Positions 27,115-36,512 of a DNA stretch of 64,000 nt are shown one piece after another. Numbering within the stretch: position 1 is the first letter of the stretch; each line of letters starts with the position of its first letter. The DNA is taken from NCBI GenBank assembly GCA_903865745.1, contig CAIPKV010000032.1, forward strand, positions 97,554 through 161,553, given 5' to 3'. The DNA is from an uncultured Verrucomicrobia subdivision 3 bacterium (lineage in GTDB: Bacteria > Verrucomicrobiota > Verrucomicrobiia > Limisphaerales > UBA11358). The position numbers were made by a program, and so were the translations under genes. The notes under the pieces are model-generated. The model saw only the letters and a list, made by a program, of their open reading frames with translations, was not told where the DNA came from and did no database searches.

Positions 27115-27504
27115 ATGCACTCGCTTACGGATTTGCTCTGGCATAACGGAAAGTTCCTGGGCATCGCCTGGGGCGTGTGGAAAGTCGTCGGCTGGCTCGG
27201 CAACGCCATTTTCTTCTCGCGCTTTATTGTGCAGTGGTATGCCACGGAAAAGAAACAGCAGGTCGTCATTCCGCAGGCGTTCTGGTGGCTTAGCCTCATC
27301 GGCTCGGTTACGTTGCTGTGCTACTCACTGCACCGGCGGGATTCCGTCTTCATTTTCGCCTACGCTTTCACTTGGGTCCCCTATATTCGCAGCTTGATGA
27401 TTCACCGCCAACATAAGGCAAATCGCATCACCTGTGCCGGCTGCGGGCAAAAAAATCCGCCGCCGTCGAACTATTGTCCCAACTGCGGCGGTAAGCTGAA
27501 ATGA
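27115..27504 (+). CDS. LAB_N-domain membrane protein with C-terminal zinc ribbon
   Basis: 129 residues. Three membrane helices carry the lipid-A-disaccharide-synthase N-terminal-domain signature (WLGNAIFFSRFIVQWYATEKK; VIPQAFWWLSLIGSVTLLCYSLHRRDSVFI). The last 28 residues form a treble-clef-like ribbon with two CxxC pairs (CAGC and CPNC), an addition not usual for this domain. Stand-alone LAB_N proteins often sit by lipid or glycan genes; function is not settled. The gene lies 36 bp after the MscS gene in the same direction. Confidence 0.8.
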   Translation: MHSLTDLLWHNGKFLGIAWGVWKVVGWLGNAIFFSRFIVQWYATEKKQQVVIPQAFWWLSLIGSVTLLCYSLHRRDSVFIFAYAFTWVPYIRSLMIHRQHKANRITCAGCGQKNPPPSNYCPNCGGKLK

Positions 27505-27510
27505 ACTGGC

Positions 27511-27828
27511 TTATGGCTTGGGTGCGGCGGCGGCTGCGTTCGGCTTTACCCCGATACCATATTTACGCAGCACCGGCTGAAAATCCGGATGCGTCTGTCC
27601 ATAGGCAACCAGCGCGTTGACAAATTCCACAATCAACTTCTGATCCTTGTTGAACGCGCCGATAATTTGCGTTGCCTGCGGCTTGATGGCGGCAATGTCC
27701 TTGCCGGTTACACTTGCCTGCCGGTAAAGATAAACCGTTAACGTGCCGCTCACTACAATCAGCGCGAGCAATAGCGAAAACATCTGGCGTTTCAACGCGG
27801 CAATTTCGGAATCGGAATCGAGGTTCAT
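27511..27828 (-). CDS. Hypothetical single-pass membrane protein
   Basis: 105 residues, one membrane helix (FSLLLALIVVSGTLTVYLY, about 17-35), then a soluble helical tail (IKPQATQIIGAFNKDQKLIVEFVNALVAYGQTHPDF) ending in Ala/Pro. No family recognised. It is directly downstream (1 bp) of another small single-pass protein, suggesting that the two form a complex. Confidence 0.65.
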   Translation of the reverse strand: MNLDSDSEIAALKRQMFSLLLALIVVSGTLTVYLYRQASVTGKDIAAIKPQATQIIGAFNKDQKLIVEFVNALVAYGQTHPDFQPVLRKYGIGVKPNAAAAAPKP

Positions 27829-27829
27829 A

Positions 27830-28087
27830 TTACTTGGCGGCGGTGGGGGGTTGAATGGATTGAAGAATGCGGGTCAGTTCCGGGCTTTTGGCAGCGGCGT
27901 TAAAGGCGGCCGTGTCGTTCGCCAAGCCCTGTGCGCGCAGCAGCGCGGAATTTGCCAGCGTGGCGTTGGCGCTTAACATGCGAAACTCGCGCGTGCGGGT
28001 CATGCTCAATAGGGCGAATACCACCCCGAGAATCACCAGCATCGCGAGAATAAAATTCAGGATGGTTGTGGTCGTATCGGATTTCAT
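27830..28087 (-). CDS. Hypothetical single-pass membrane protein
   Basis: 85 residues with one N-terminal membrane helix (ILNFILAMLVILGVVFALL) and a short Ala-rich helical tail. It is paired with the gene at 27511-27828: same strand, 1-bp gap, same topology. No known domain. Codon use is like its neighbours, so both look like real genes. Confidence 0.65.
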   Translation of the reverse strand: MKSDTTTTILNFILAMLVILGVVFALLSMTRTREFRMLSANATLANSALLRAQGLANDTAAFNAAAKSPELTRILQSIQPPTAAK

Positions 28088-28213
28088 AAGGCGCTAAAAT
28101 CTAGCTAATCAGGAGCGAAAGTCCATCGCGATTTTTGGTCTTGTGGGCAATCAGCCGAAATAAGTTTTCTGCCTCTATTCGGCCAATATTTCTTCCTTCC
28201 AGTCGAAATAAAA

Positions 28214-28239
28214 AAGCGAGGCCCATCGGCCTCGCTTTC
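28214..28239 (-). terminator. Terminator of rpmB
   Basis: Perfect 11-bp stem (28214-28224 with 28229-28239) and a 4-nt loop, followed on the minus strand by a T-run (A-run at 28211-28216 on the plus strand). It lies 20 bp past the rpmB stop. Confidence 0.88.
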
Positions 28240-28258
28240 AAATGTTGGGTGGTTGGCT

Positions 28259-28534
28259 TTAAGCCTTCTTCTTAGCCACGTCGCCTTTTTTCCAAGTGCG
28301 CTTGGGGGCCTTGGTGACGATGCCCTGCTTGAGGGCGGCGGCAGAAACGCGAATGTAACGCACTTCGCCGCTCGGCAAAAGCGCCTTCACCCGCTGCAAA
28401 TTCACATTGAATTTACGCTTGGTAATCGCGGTGATGTGCGTACCAATGCCCCCGGACTTCTTGGATTTACCCGAGCGCCAGATAATGCTGCCCTTCATCG
28501 GGCGTTTGCCGGTCAATTCACAAATACGTGCCAT
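28259..28534 (-). CDS. rpmB: 50S ribosomal protein L28
   Basis: 91 residues from the ATG at 28534 (MARICELTGKRPMKGSIIWRSGKSKK). The L28 signature C-x-x-T/G-K-x-P followed by a long basic body (TKRKFNVNLQRVKALLPSGEVRYIRVSAAALKQG) is clear. The more upstream reading to 28699 is a leader without family similarity. Single-gene unit with its own terminator. Confidence 0.95.
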   Translation of the reverse strand: MARICELTGKRPMKGSIIWRSGKSKKSGGIGTHITAITKRKFNVNLQRVKALLPSGEVRYIRVSAAALKQGIVTKAPKRTWKKGDVAKKKA

Positions 28535-28613
28535 AAATAGTTCTTTCGTTAAAGAGCCGCAGACAATATCAGGCGCAAGCCAGACAGCAAGTTTTATTTT
28601 AGTGCAAAAAGTT

Positions 28614-30227
28614 TCAATTCTTGCGCAAGTAGGTATGGTTGACGCCAGTCGGCCAGAGAAAATTGGTGCTCCAGAAATCCGCCCGCGTAAAATCGCCATG
28701 TACCTGCGGCTCCCGCTCGCCGTACAAACGGGCTAACATAGTGTCTAACCTAAGTGGTTCGCTGGGTTCGATGTTGCAACCTCGGAAATGTGTCTGGCCG
28801 CGCACGTTCTCCGGCACATCCGGCAGGGCCCGGGTGATGTTCTCCCACGCGCCCAGCGTGCGGTCGGAAATGGTGTTGGGCTTGGCGAAAATATCGTCCA
28901 CCCAGTTGAGCAGCGAGCCACGCGAAATGAGGTCGCGAAGAAAAATGACCCGTAGCCCGGCCAGCGGGTATTCGTCCCGCTCGCGTTCGCGGTGCAGCGA
29001 GAGGCTGTAAAATTGCGCGTTAGTATGGGAGGCCAGATACGGGAGCAGGGCGGTTTTGAAATCTTCAATGGAACATGCCGCGCCGAGGTAGCCGATGCTT
29101 TTAGTCCGGATGTTCGGTTCGTTGCGGAACAGTTCGTTTAACACGATAGTCCCCATGCTGTGCCCGTAAAACTCAAACGTGTAATTGGTGGACCAGGTGG
29201 CTACTTTTTCGCCGAAGAAATCCATCGCGCCGCCTTGGGCATTGGTTTTTGAAAGCGCATCATCATTCGCCACGGGATGCAACCAGCGGTGCAACATTTT
29301 GAGCTGATTCGTGTGCTCCAGATCCGACCGGTTCAAAGTTTTCACCATCTGATTAATTTCGTAGCTCGCCGTCGGCTCGTACATTGTGCGGGTCCGGCGC
29401 AGCATGATGTCCCACGATTCCGAACCGAGTCCGTCAAGTAAGGGTAGTGAAACGATTTTGGTTGGCAGCGTAACCACGTATTCGGTGAGGTGAATGCCAC
29501 GATTTAGTGTGCTGCGGGCATGGCCTTCTTTCGGCGGCGGGTGGTAGGTATTAGGCATTTCCTGATGGAGCAGACTCTCGAAATTTTCCCACCGTGCCGT
29601 GCGTGAGTCCCCGATGGCGTTGGCCAATGCGGAGTCGCTGCGCAGTTCGGTCGTGTATGCGTCGCTATAAAACCGGCCGAACAAAGTTACCGGCAGACGC
29701 GCTATCCCACGCGCCAGGTCGGAAGCCAGCACCAGCGGCAATGTGGGTATGCCGATGTAAAGCGGCATTTTCTCGCCCTGCCGGATGTACAGCAGATGCT
29801 CGCCATAGGCGCTGAATGGCCCGGAATTCCACACCACAAAAATCGGATAGCAATTGCTCGCCGCCAGCGCGTTCATCAGGTTCGTGTCCAGCAGCCGGTC
29901 CCGGCTAGCTGTGTAAGGGTTCATGCCGCCGTGAACAAACACCACCACGCGCGGCGGTAAAATTGAATTAGTTGTGGCTGCGCTGGTTTTCCATGCGGCC
30001 AGGCCGGCCCCAATCTCTTCCAGCGAATTGCTGACGGAAAACCTTTGGTTTTTTTTTGTCCACTCCCATTCCACCGGCGGGTCGAGGCACACGCCGGCGC
30101 TGTTGATCATGAAAACATGCTGGCGGGCCAGTTGAATCGAGTTGGTGGCATCATCGGCTTTTGGGTCGGCGGCCGATGCCAGGCACCCGGTCAACCATGC
30201 CGTCCAGAAGATGAATTTGAATTTCAT
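28614..30227 (-). CDS. Lipoprotein alpha/beta-hydrolase (GHSMG serine hydrolase)
   Basis: 537 residues. The signal sequence ends in WLTGC (cysteine near 15), so it is probably lipid-anchored. A strand-turn RVVVFVHGGMNPYT (about 90-105) corresponds to the oxyanion-hole HGG motif, and the nucleophile elbow FYGHSMGTIVLNELF supplies the Ser. The middle (about 180-330) is a large helical insertion of unknown role. Lipase- or esterase-like activity in the periplasm or outer membrane is inferred; the substrate is unknown. Stands alone and is convergent with no neighbour. Confidence 0.65.
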   Translation of the reverse strand: MKFKFIFWTAWLTGCLASAADPKADDATNSIQLARQHVFMINSAGVCLDPPVEWEWTKKNQRFSVSNSLEEIGAGLAAWKTSAATTNSILPPRVVVFVHGGMNPYTASRDRLLDTNLMNALAASNCYPIFVVWNSGPFSAYGEHLLYIRQGEKMPLYIGIPTLPLVLASDLARGIARLPVTLFGRFYSDAYTTELRSDSALANAIGDSRTARWENFESLLHQEMPNTYHPPPKEGHARSTLNRGIHLTEYVVTLPTKIVSLPLLDGLGSESWDIMLRRTRTMYEPTASYEINQMVKTLNRSDLEHTNQLKMLHRWLHPVANDDALSKTNAQGGAMDFFGEKVATWSTNYTFEFYGHSMGTIVLNELFRNEPNIRTKSIGYLGAACSIEDFKTALLPYLASHTNAQFYSLSLHRERERDEYPLAGLRVIFLRDLISRGSLLNWVDDIFAKPNTISDRTLGAWENITRALPDVPENVRGQTHFRGCNIEPSEPLRLDTMLARLYGEREPQVHGDFTRADFWSTNFLWPTGVNHTYLRKN

Positions 30228-30356
30228 GTTGTCATTGATGCCGTTGCCAACACCTTGAGAAGATTCGCCTTTTACCGGCCATTAAACAACCCAATGTTGC
30301 CGCTGCATTTTTCCGTGCGCTTCCGCGCAAGCCTGATAACTTGCGGGCCGAATTTT

Positions 30357-31571
30357 ATGGCCATCATTAAACCTTTTGCCGCCCTGCGCCCGCAACCTGA
30401 ACTCGCCGCCCAAATCTGCGAATTGCCTTACGACGTCATGTCTTCCGAAGAAGCTCGCGCGATGGCTGCCGACAAGCCCTTGAGCTTTTTGCACGTTAGC
30501 AAGCCGGAGATTGATCTCGCGCCCGGCACGGATTTGTATTCGCCGGAAGTTTACGCGCAGGGCGCGGAGAATTTTCGGAAGCTCATTTCGCAAGGCGCCT
30601 TGAAACAAGATCCGTCGCCCAATTTTTATCTTTACCGGCAGATTATGGGCGCGCACGCGCAAGTCGGCCTCGTTGCCGCCGCGAGCTGCGAAGAATATCT
30701 GGCGAACATAATCAAAAAGCACGAGCTGACGCGCGTGGACAAGGAAGATGACCGTGTGCGGCACATCGAAGCGCTCAATTCACAGACCGGCCCGGTGTTC
30801 CTGACTTACCGCGCCGTGGCCGCGTTCGACGAATTTGTCGCCCAGAAAATCTCTGGGACACCCGCTGTAGATTTTACCGGCGCCGATGGCGTACGCCACT
30901 CTTCGTGGACGGTTTCCAGCGCGGAAGAGATTGCCTTTATCGAAACGCTGTTCGCCCAAATTCCCTTTCTCTACATCGCCGACGGTCATCACCGCAGCGC
31001 GGCCGCCGGGCGTGTTTTCAAATCGCGCAATGGGGCCGGTCATAGTGGCCAGTTTCTTTCCGTAATTTTTCCGCACAACCAAATGCAGATTTTGCCGTAC
31101 AACCGTGTCCTGAAAGAACTGAACGGGCTGACGTCGCCTGAACTAATACTAAAGCTGGAGAAAGTGTTTGAAACCATTCGCGTCGGCGAAGCTGTCCCGA
31201 AGAGCAAACACCAGCTCGGCTTATTCATTGATGGTAAATGGCACCGGCTTACCTTCAAGCGCGAGTTTACAATGGGCAAGAACTTGATTGAAGGGCTTGA
31301 TGTGACTTTATTGCAAAATCACGTCCTCGCGCCCATCTTCGGCATAGATGACCCGCGCACGAGCAAAAAAATAAATTTCGTTGGCGGTATCCGGGGCACG
31401 GCGGAATTGGAGAAGCTCGTCAACAGCGGCGAATACGCCTGTGCGTTCTCGATGTTCCCGACCAGCATTGAAGACCTGATGCAGATCGCTGATGCTGGTG
31501 GCATCATGCCGCCCAAGAGCACTTGGTTCGAACCAAAGCTCCGCGACGCAATGTTCTGCCACCTTATCTGA
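30357..31571 (+). CDS. DUF1015 family protein
   Basis: 404 residues from the ATG at 30357 (MAIIKPFAALRPQPELAAQICELPYDVMSSEEAR), the expected start for this family. An upstream open stretch to 30045 is antisense to the hydrolase gene and is excluded. The family hallmark IADGHHRSAAA is at about residue 205. The family is widespread, often near serA or serC; structural relatives suggest a kinase-like activity on serine, but this is not proven for the present protein. The stop abuts a hairpin that fills the gap to the next gene. Confidence 0.85.
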   Translation: MAIIKPFAALRPQPELAAQICELPYDVMSSEEARAMAADKPLSFLHVSKPEIDLAPGTDLYSPEVYAQGAENFRKLISQGALKQDPSPNFYLYRQIMGAHAQVGLVAAASCEEYLANIIKKHELTRVDKEDDRVRHIEALNSQTGPVFLTYRAVAAFDEFVAQKISGTPAVDFTGADGVRHSSWTVSSAEEIAFIETLFAQIPFLYIADGHHRSAAAGRVFKSRNGAGHSGQFLSVIFPHNQMQILPYNRVLKELNGLTSPELILKLEKVFETIRVGEAVPKSKHQLGLFIDGKWHRLTFKREFTMGKNLIEGLDVTLLQNHVLAPIFGIDDPRTSKKINFVGGIRGTAELEKLVNSGEYACAFSMFPTSIEDLMQIADAGGIMPPKSTWFEPKLRDAMFCHLI

Positions 31572-31640
31572 TTTATGATTTGCGATTGATGATTTTAGGC
31601 GTGTCCTGTTTTTAAAAATCGTAAATCATCAATCGTAAAT
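31571..31640. repeat. ORF-less inverted repeat (ATTTAYGATT words) filling an intergenic gap
   Basis: Left arm 31571-31596 and right arm 31614-31640 are imperfect inverted repeats (about 20 of 26 matched). They are built from the same ATTTACG/GATTGATG words as the run at 8979-9010. The hairpin starts at the last base of the DUF1015 stop and ends at the CDF start codon. It looks like the flanks of a four-helix-bundle cassette without the gene. Confidence 0.65.
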
Positions 31641-32538
31641 GTCCACTGCCCGGCTGAAACGCAGTCTCCGCGCCACCTTCCTCGGCCTCGCCGCGAATGT
31701 CGCGCTGACTGTTGTCAAATTTCTCGCCGGTATCCTCGGCCATTCGCAGGCGCTCATCGCCGATGCGGTCGAATCGCTGGCGGACATCTTCAGCTCCATT
31801 ATTGTCTGGCGTGGGCTCGTCGTTGCCGAGACGCCGCCCGATGAAGATCACCCTTACGGCCATGGCAAGGCCGAGCCGCTCGCGGCGGCTATCGTGTCAG
31901 CGATGCTGCTGCTGGCGGCCGGTATCATAGCGCTTCACTCGCTCAGGGGCATTGCCGCACCGCGGGTCGCACCGTCGGCCTGGACTTTGATTATTCTGGT
32001 GGTTGTGATTGTCGTGAAGGCAACGCTGTTTCGGTTTGTACTGCGGGAGTCGGAGACGGTTTCCAGTTCGGCGGTGGAAACCGACGCTTGGCACCATCGT
32101 AGCGACGCCATCACTTCGGCGGCGGCGTTTCTGGGTATCACGATCGCGCTGCTCGGTGGTAATGGCTACGAGCACGCCGATAATTGGGCCGCTCTGGTAG
32201 CGGCCTGCGTTATCGCCTTCAATGGTTGGCAATTGCTATGTCCCGCGTTCAACGAACTGATGGACCGTTCGCCCGACCGCGAGCTGATTGACAAAATCCG
32301 CTCCGTTGCCGAAAAAATTCCCGGTGTTGACGGCGTGGAAAAATGTTTCGTGCGCAAGATGGGCTACCAGTTTTTCGTGGATATGCACGTTGAGGTGAAT
32401 CCGCAGATGACGGTGGAAAATTCTCATCGCATTGGCCATGAAGTGAAAAATAAGATTCGCGCGGAAATTCCGTCGGTGCGCGACGTGCTGATTCACATCG
32501 AGCCATTAAACATCTCAGCGGACAAAAGCCAGTCGTGA
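31639..32538 (+). CDS. Cation diffusion facilitator transporter
   Basis: 299 residues with six membrane helices. Metal-site motifs are present: H-x-x-x-D equivalents in SQALIADAVESLADI (helix 2) and DAWHHRSDAITS (helix 5). The histidine-containing loop DHPYGHGKAEPLAA is typical, as is the C-terminal cytoplasmic ferredoxin-like domain (YQFFVDMHVEVNPQMTVENSHRIGHEVKNKI). It exports Zn, Fe, Mn or similar ions by proton antiport; the metal is not predictable. Overlaps the next gene by 4 bp. Confidence 0.92.
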   Translation: MSTARLKRSLRATFLGLAANVALTVVKFLAGILGHSQALIADAVESLADIFSSIIVWRGLVVAETPPDEDHPYGHGKAEPLAAAIVSAMLLLAAGIIALHSLRGIAAPRVAPSAWTLIILVVVIVVKATLFRFVLRESETVSSSAVETDAWHHRSDAITSAAAFLGITIALLGGNGYEHADNWAALVAACVIAFNGWQLLCPAFNELMDRSPDRELIDKIRSVAEKIPGVDGVEKCFVRKMGYQFFVDMHVEVNPQMTVENSHRIGHEVKNKIRAEIPSVRDVLIHIEPLNISADKSQS

Positions 32539-33377
32539 TAACAGACACCCATTTCAAGGGTTGGGCGAAACCGGGCATCGTTCCGCCGGGCTTGGATTCC
32601 GGTGTGGCGGTCAAGTCGCACGAGACTCTCGACGCCATCAGCGGGCATTTTCGTTTATTCCAGTTGCGCGATGGCCATCGTTTTTCCACCGACGATATTT
32701 TGACGGCGTGGTATGGCACGACGTGGTGCCCGTCGGCGCGTACCGCACTCGATCTTGGTAGCGGCATCAGCACCGTGGGCATGATTTGTGCGTGGCGTTT
32801 GCCCGGCGCGAAATTCGTCACCGTTGAGGCGCAAAGTGAAAGCGTGGCGCTCGCCCGAAAATCTGCGCGTTACAATGGCCTTGCCGAACGTTACGAAATC
32901 CGTGCCGGCGATTTTCGTGATGCTGGAATCTTACGTGCCGAAGAAAAATTCGACCTCGTGACTGGCAGCCCGCCTTATTTTCCACTCGGCGCAGGCATCG
33001 AGAGCGAACATCCGCAAAAACTTGCGTGCCGTTTTGAACTACGCGGAACCGTTGCTGATTATTGCGCTACTGCAGCGAAGCATCTCGTGCCCGGCGGTTT
33101 TTTTGCGTGTGTGTTCCCGCACGAACCGGCGCAGCTCGCGCGGGTAGCGGCGGGCGCAAATGAAGCCGGCCTTGTCATCGTTCGCAAACGACCGGTGGTT
33201 TTTCGTGAAGGTGATCCGGCGCTCATTGCCTTGTTTGGGATGATGCGCGCAGACGATTTGCCGGATTGGTTTCGTGGCCAGACGTGGACGGAGCCGGATT
33301 TAATCATCCGCACGCGTGACGGGAAAATTCATCCCGAATATTCGGCGCTGAAGCTAGCCATCGGTTTTCCGCCGTGA
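32535..33377 (+). CDS. TrmN6-like methyltransferase
   Basis: 280 residues from a GTG that overlaps the CDF stop. It is a Rossmann-fold SAM-dependent methyltransferase with ALDLGSGISTVGMICAW (motif I), VEAQSESVALARKSARYNGL (motif II) and the catalytic D/N-PPY element seen as GSPPYFPLG. The layout, starting with a short RLFQLRDGHRFSTDDILTA strand-helix, matches the tRNA1(Val) A37 N6-methyltransferase branch (YfiC/TrmN6). The substitution of Asn by Ser in the NPPY motif (SPPY) is unusual and may alter base choice. Confidence 0.75.
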   Translation: MITDTHFKGWAKPGIVPPGLDSGVAVKSHETLDAISGHFRLFQLRDGHRFSTDDILTAWYGTTWCPSARTALDLGSGISTVGMICAWRLPGAKFVTVEAQSESVALARKSARYNGLAERYEIRAGDFRDAGILRAEEKFDLVTGSPPYFPLGAGIESEHPQKLACRFELRGTVADYCATAAKHLVPGGFFACVFPHEPAQLARVAAGANEAGLVIVRKRPVVFREGDPALIALFGMMRADDLPDWFRGQTWTEPDLIIRTRDGKIHPEYSALKLAIGFPP

Positions 33378-33448
33378 TGGAAGCGCGGCGTTTTGCGATG
33401 CAATAAAATGAAACTTCGGCGCAGATTACCCCGTCCATTTAAGAGCGC

Positions 33449-34192
33449 ATGGAAGTGTTTTCAAAACCGAAGGTTTTCCCCCTGGCATTCACGCTGATTG
33501 AGCTGCTGGTGGTCATGGCCATCATTGCGATTCTCGCAGCGCTGCTACTACCGGCGCTAGCCAAGGCCAAGCAGAGTAGCTACCGGGTGGCGGATTTAAA
33601 TAACCTCAAGCAGTTTGGCGTGGCTGTGAACCTCGTGTCGTCGGACAACAACGACCGAATGCCCTTTCCTAACTGGGCTTCACTGGAAGAGCCACCCGAT
33701 GTTCCGAACCCGCCCCAGGGCTGGCTTTATACCTACAATGCCGGCACCAGTGGCCCGGCGCAGTTTCCGGTCCAGACCGGTAGTTTCTGGGCGATTCTGG
33801 CCAACCCAAAAATGTATTTCTGCCCGAGCGATGACACCAACAGCCCCCTATTCAAGCTGCGTCCCCAGCAGGTTTCCAGCTATGTCATGAATGGCGCGGT
33901 GTGTGACTACGGTCAGGGGACAAATATCCTGGTGAAACTGACCCAACTTTCTCCGGCTGGCGTGGCATTTTGGGAATGCAATAATACGACGGCGAATGAT
34001 AATCAGAACCTCTTCAATGACGGTGCGAGCAGTCCCGATGAAAACACCAGTGGTCGGCATGGCAAAGTAACCCCGGTGGCTATTTTTGACGGCTCAGCCC
34101 GCCTGATGCAATTGGTGGCGTGGACAGCGAAAGTGAATGAGCCCGGCCCGAACGAACTGTGGTGCTATCCCGGCAGTCCGAACGGACAGTAA
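33449..34192 (+). CDS. Prepilin-type cleavage/methylation protein (pseudopilin-like)
   Basis: 247 residues. The N-terminal class III signal is [20 protein letters not shown], with cleavage expected just before the Phe. The hydrophobic helix continues into [22 protein letters not shown]. The C-terminal domain is of the type common in Verrucomicrobiota and Planctomycetota (VSSYVMNG, then a D..ARLMQ end). Such proteins are numerous in these genomes; whether they assemble in a type II secretion or pilus machine is unknown. The paralogue follows after 5 bp. Confidence 0.88.
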   Translation: MEVFSKPKVFPLAFTLIELLVVMAIIAILAALLLPALAKAKQSSYRVADLNNLKQFGVAVNLVSSDNNDRMPFPNWASLEEPPDVPNPPQGWLYTYNAGTSGPAQFPVQTGSFWAILANPKMYFCPSDDTNSPLFKLRPQQVSSYVMNGAVCDYGQGTNILVKLTQLSPAGVAFWECNNTTANDNQNLFNDGASSPDENTSGRHGKVTPVAIFDGSARLMQLVAWTAKVNEPGPNELWCYPGSPNGQ

Positions 34193-34197
34193 GCGGC

Positions 34198-35028
34198 ATG
34201 AAAAATCTCCGGCTAAATATTTCCCGCCGCGCGTTCACGATCATCGAGCTGCTCGTCGTTATTGCCATCATCGCGATTCTCGCCGCGCTGCTGCTGCCCG
34301 CGCTGGCCGCCGCCAAACAAAAAGCCCGGCGCATCGGCTGTATGAACAATCTCCGGCAGTTGAACCTCGCGTGCAAAATGTATACCGACGACGCTCAGGG
34401 ACAATTGGTCTCGAGCTGGCCGCTCGGTTTCGGCAGTAATCCGGTGAACCCCTATTCATGGTGTCCCGGCTGGGCCTGCCTTCAAGATTTGTCACCCACC
34501 TATGGCCCCTCCCCGCAGTTCGATTGCACGAATGTTTATGCATTGCAGCAAGGCGCTGTCTGGCAATATCTCAAGGCGGCGGGCGTGTATCGTTGCCCGG
34601 CGGATAACCGCAGCCTCGGCGGTCTGCCCGTGTTACGCAGCTATTCGATGAATTCCTGGCTGAATGGCCGGAGCTATGGGGATCCCTCCGGCAACGAGAC
34701 GACCTTTATCTCGCCGTCAATCGATGGCACGCTGATGGATGTTTTTTATCGAAAAGAAAATCAGCTCGCCGCGCCCTCGCAGACGTGGTGTCTGATTGAT
34801 GAAGATGCGAGCACCATCAACGACTCCCTGTTTCTTGTGGACATGAGTCCGGTGAACGGCATTCCCGATATGCCCTCCACCCGGCATGGCCAGTCCTACG
34901 AGCTTAGCTTCGTGGACGGGCATATGGAGAATGTGAGAATGCTCCACCCGCCTTCGGAGTGGGTGAGTTCCACCATTCCGGACCCAGACTGGGTGCAGTT
35001 AAAAAGTTGGACGACCGTTATCAGGTGA
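34198..35028 (+). CDS. Prepilin-type cleavage/methylation protein, paralogue
   Basis: 276 residues from the ATG at 34198. The class III signal [20 protein letters not shown] is followed by [21 protein letters not shown], the standard sequence of this group. The globular part has [29 protein letters not shown] and the late [16 protein letters not shown] motif, all common to these pseudopilins. Tandem with a similar protein 5 bp upstream, so probably one operon. Confidence 0.9.
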   Translation: MKNLRLNISRRAFTIIELLVVIAIIAILAALLLPALAAAKQKARRIGCMNNLRQLNLACKMYTDDAQGQLVSSWPLGFGSNPVNPYSWCPGWACLQDLSPTYGPSPQFDCTNVYALQQGAVWQYLKAAGVYRCPADNRSLGGLPVLRSYSMNSWLNGRSYGDPSGNETTFISPSIDGTLMDVFYRKENQLAAPSQTWCLIDEDASTINDSLFLVDMSPVNGIPDMPSTRHGQSYELSFVDGHMENVRMLHPPSEWVSSTIPDPDWVQLKSWTTVIR

Positions 35029-35105
35029 TGGCGGTGGGCATCTGCTTGTCTTATTTAATTTCCTTTTTGCGTTCCGGGCAGCTTGGCGGTTAAAATCTTC
35101 GCCAC

Positions 35106-36335
35106 ATGAAAATCGTTCTCGCTTACTCTGGTGGTCTCGACACTTCCGTCCTGATGTCGTGGATCAAAGAAAAATACAACGCCGAAATGATCGGCTTCTG
35201 CGCTGACGTCGGCCAGGAAGAGGAACTTGACGGCCTCGAAGCCAAAGCCATCAAGACCGGCGCCTCCAAAATCTACATCGATGATTTGCAGGAAGAATTC
35301 GCGCGCGACTTCATTTATCCAATCATTCAGGCGGGCGCGATTTACGAGGGTCAATATTTCCTCGGCACCAGCATCGCCCGCCCGCTCATCGCCAAGCGCA
35401 TGGTCGAGATTGCCAAGAAAGAAAAAGCCGACGCCATCGCCCACGGCGCCACCGGCAAAGGCAACGACCAGGTCCGCTTCGAGTTGACCGCCGCCGCGCT
35501 CGCGCCCGATTTGCAAGTCATCGCGCCGTGGCGCGATGAACGCTATCGCAGCGAATTTCCCGGTCGCCAGCAGATGATTGATTATTGCGCCAAGCATAAG
35601 ATTCCCGTCCAAGCCAGCGCCAAGAAACCGTATTCGATGGATCGCAACCTCCTGCACATCTCCTACGAGGCCGGCATTCTCGAAGATCCGTGGTTTGATT
35701 CCTACGATTTGAAGAACCGCAGTTATTTCACCACGCTTTCTGTGCTGCCCGAAGACGCACCCAACAAGCCCGAGTTCGTAGAGATTGATTTTGTGCGGGG
35801 CGAAGCTGTGGCCGTGAATGGGAAGGCACTTTCCCCGCTCGGCGTGATGAAGGCGCTGAATAAAATTGGTGGCAAACACGGCGTCGGGCGCGTGGACATG
35901 GTGGAGAACCGCTACGTGGGCATGAAATCGCGCGGCGTGTATGAGACGCCCGGCGGCGCCATCCTGCATTTCGCGCATCGCCAGATGGAAAGCCTCACCA
36001 TGGACCGCGAAGTCATGCACCAGCGCGACGCGTTCATTCCGAAGTATGCCGAGCTAGTTTACAACGGCTTCTGGTATGCGCCCGAACGCCTTGCGTTGCA
36101 GGCCTACGTGACCGAGAGCCAGAAAAACGTGACTGGGACCGTGCGCGTGAAACTTTACAAGGGCAACATCATGGTCAGCGGCCGCAAATCCCCAGTGAGC
36201 CTCTACAATCCGCACATCGCCACGATGGAAGCTGACCCGACCAAGGCCTACAACCAGGACGACGCCACCGGCTTCATCCGTTTGAACGCGCTCCGCTTGA
36301 AAGTCGCGGCCAAGGTGCACGCGAAAAAGAAATAG
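35106..36335 (+). CDS. argG: Argininosuccinate synthase
   Basis: 409 residues. It begins with the PP-loop AYSGGLDTS and retains [13 protein letters not shown], the citrulline/aspartate site region [13 protein letters not shown] and [13 protein letters not shown] residues ([12 protein letters not shown]). It joins citrulline and aspartate in arginine synthesis. Single-gene unit with a strong terminator. Starts 78 bp after the prepilin pair. Confidence 0.97.
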   Translation: MKIVLAYSGGLDTSVLMSWIKEKYNAEMIGFCADVGQEEELDGLEAKAIKTGASKIYIDDLQEEFARDFIYPIIQAGAIYEGQYFLGTSIARPLIAKRMVEIAKKEKADAIAHGATGKGNDQVRFELTAAALAPDLQVIAPWRDERYRSEFPGRQQMIDYCAKHKIPVQASAKKPYSMDRNLLHISYEAGILEDPWFDSYDLKNRSYFTTLSVLPEDAPNKPEFVEIDFVRGEAVAVNGKALSPLGVMKALNKIGGKHGVGRVDMVENRYVGMKSRGVYETPGGAILHFAHRQMESLTMDREVMHQRDAFIPKYAELVYNGFWYAPERLALQAYVTESQKNVTGTVRVKLYKGNIMVSGRKSPVSLYNPHIATMEADPTKAYNQDDATGFIRLNALRLKVAAKVHAKKK

Positions 36336-36361
36336 TCGTTAACCATCTACCATAAAAGTTC

Positions 36362-36389
36362 AAAGCCCACGGCGAATGCCGTGGGCTTT
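36362..36389 (+). terminator. Terminator of argG
   Basis: 12-bp perfect stem with a GAAT loop (36362-36373 and 36378-36389), the 3' arm ending in TTT. It is 27 bp after the argG stop. The A-run in the 5' arm also lets it function on the minus strand. Confidence 0.85.
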
Positions 36390-36439
36390 ATGCTGTCAAT
36401 ACGTCTGGCTGGACATTGTGATGAGGATTAAAAAAATCC

Positions 36440-36482
36440 TCACAGCACCTAACTGCCGGCGGCTTCGATGTGCTGGCCGTTT
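36440..36482 (-). pseudogene. Relic of the 3' end of an SDR oxidoreductase gene
   Basis: Read on the minus strand this gives NGQHIEAAGS followed by a stop, then VL and TGA. It aligns with the last codons of the intact SDR at 49869-50624 (NGQRIEASGGQVL, stop): 36 of 42 bases match, including the terminal TGA. In the relic the Gln codon before VL has become TAG. Similarity ends at the Asn codon. It sits between the argG terminator and the tpsA stop, and has the same orientation as the intact gene 13.4 kb away. Confidence 0.65.
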
Positions 36483-36512
36483 AGGGTTAAAGTTTTTGTT
36501 TCGGCTTCAATT

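Noticed and set aside
36422..36442. TGAGGATT/AATCCTCA hairpin near the tpsA end as its terminator
   Set aside because: The stem is only 8 bp, is not followed by a T-run on the minus strand, and overlaps the SDR relic.
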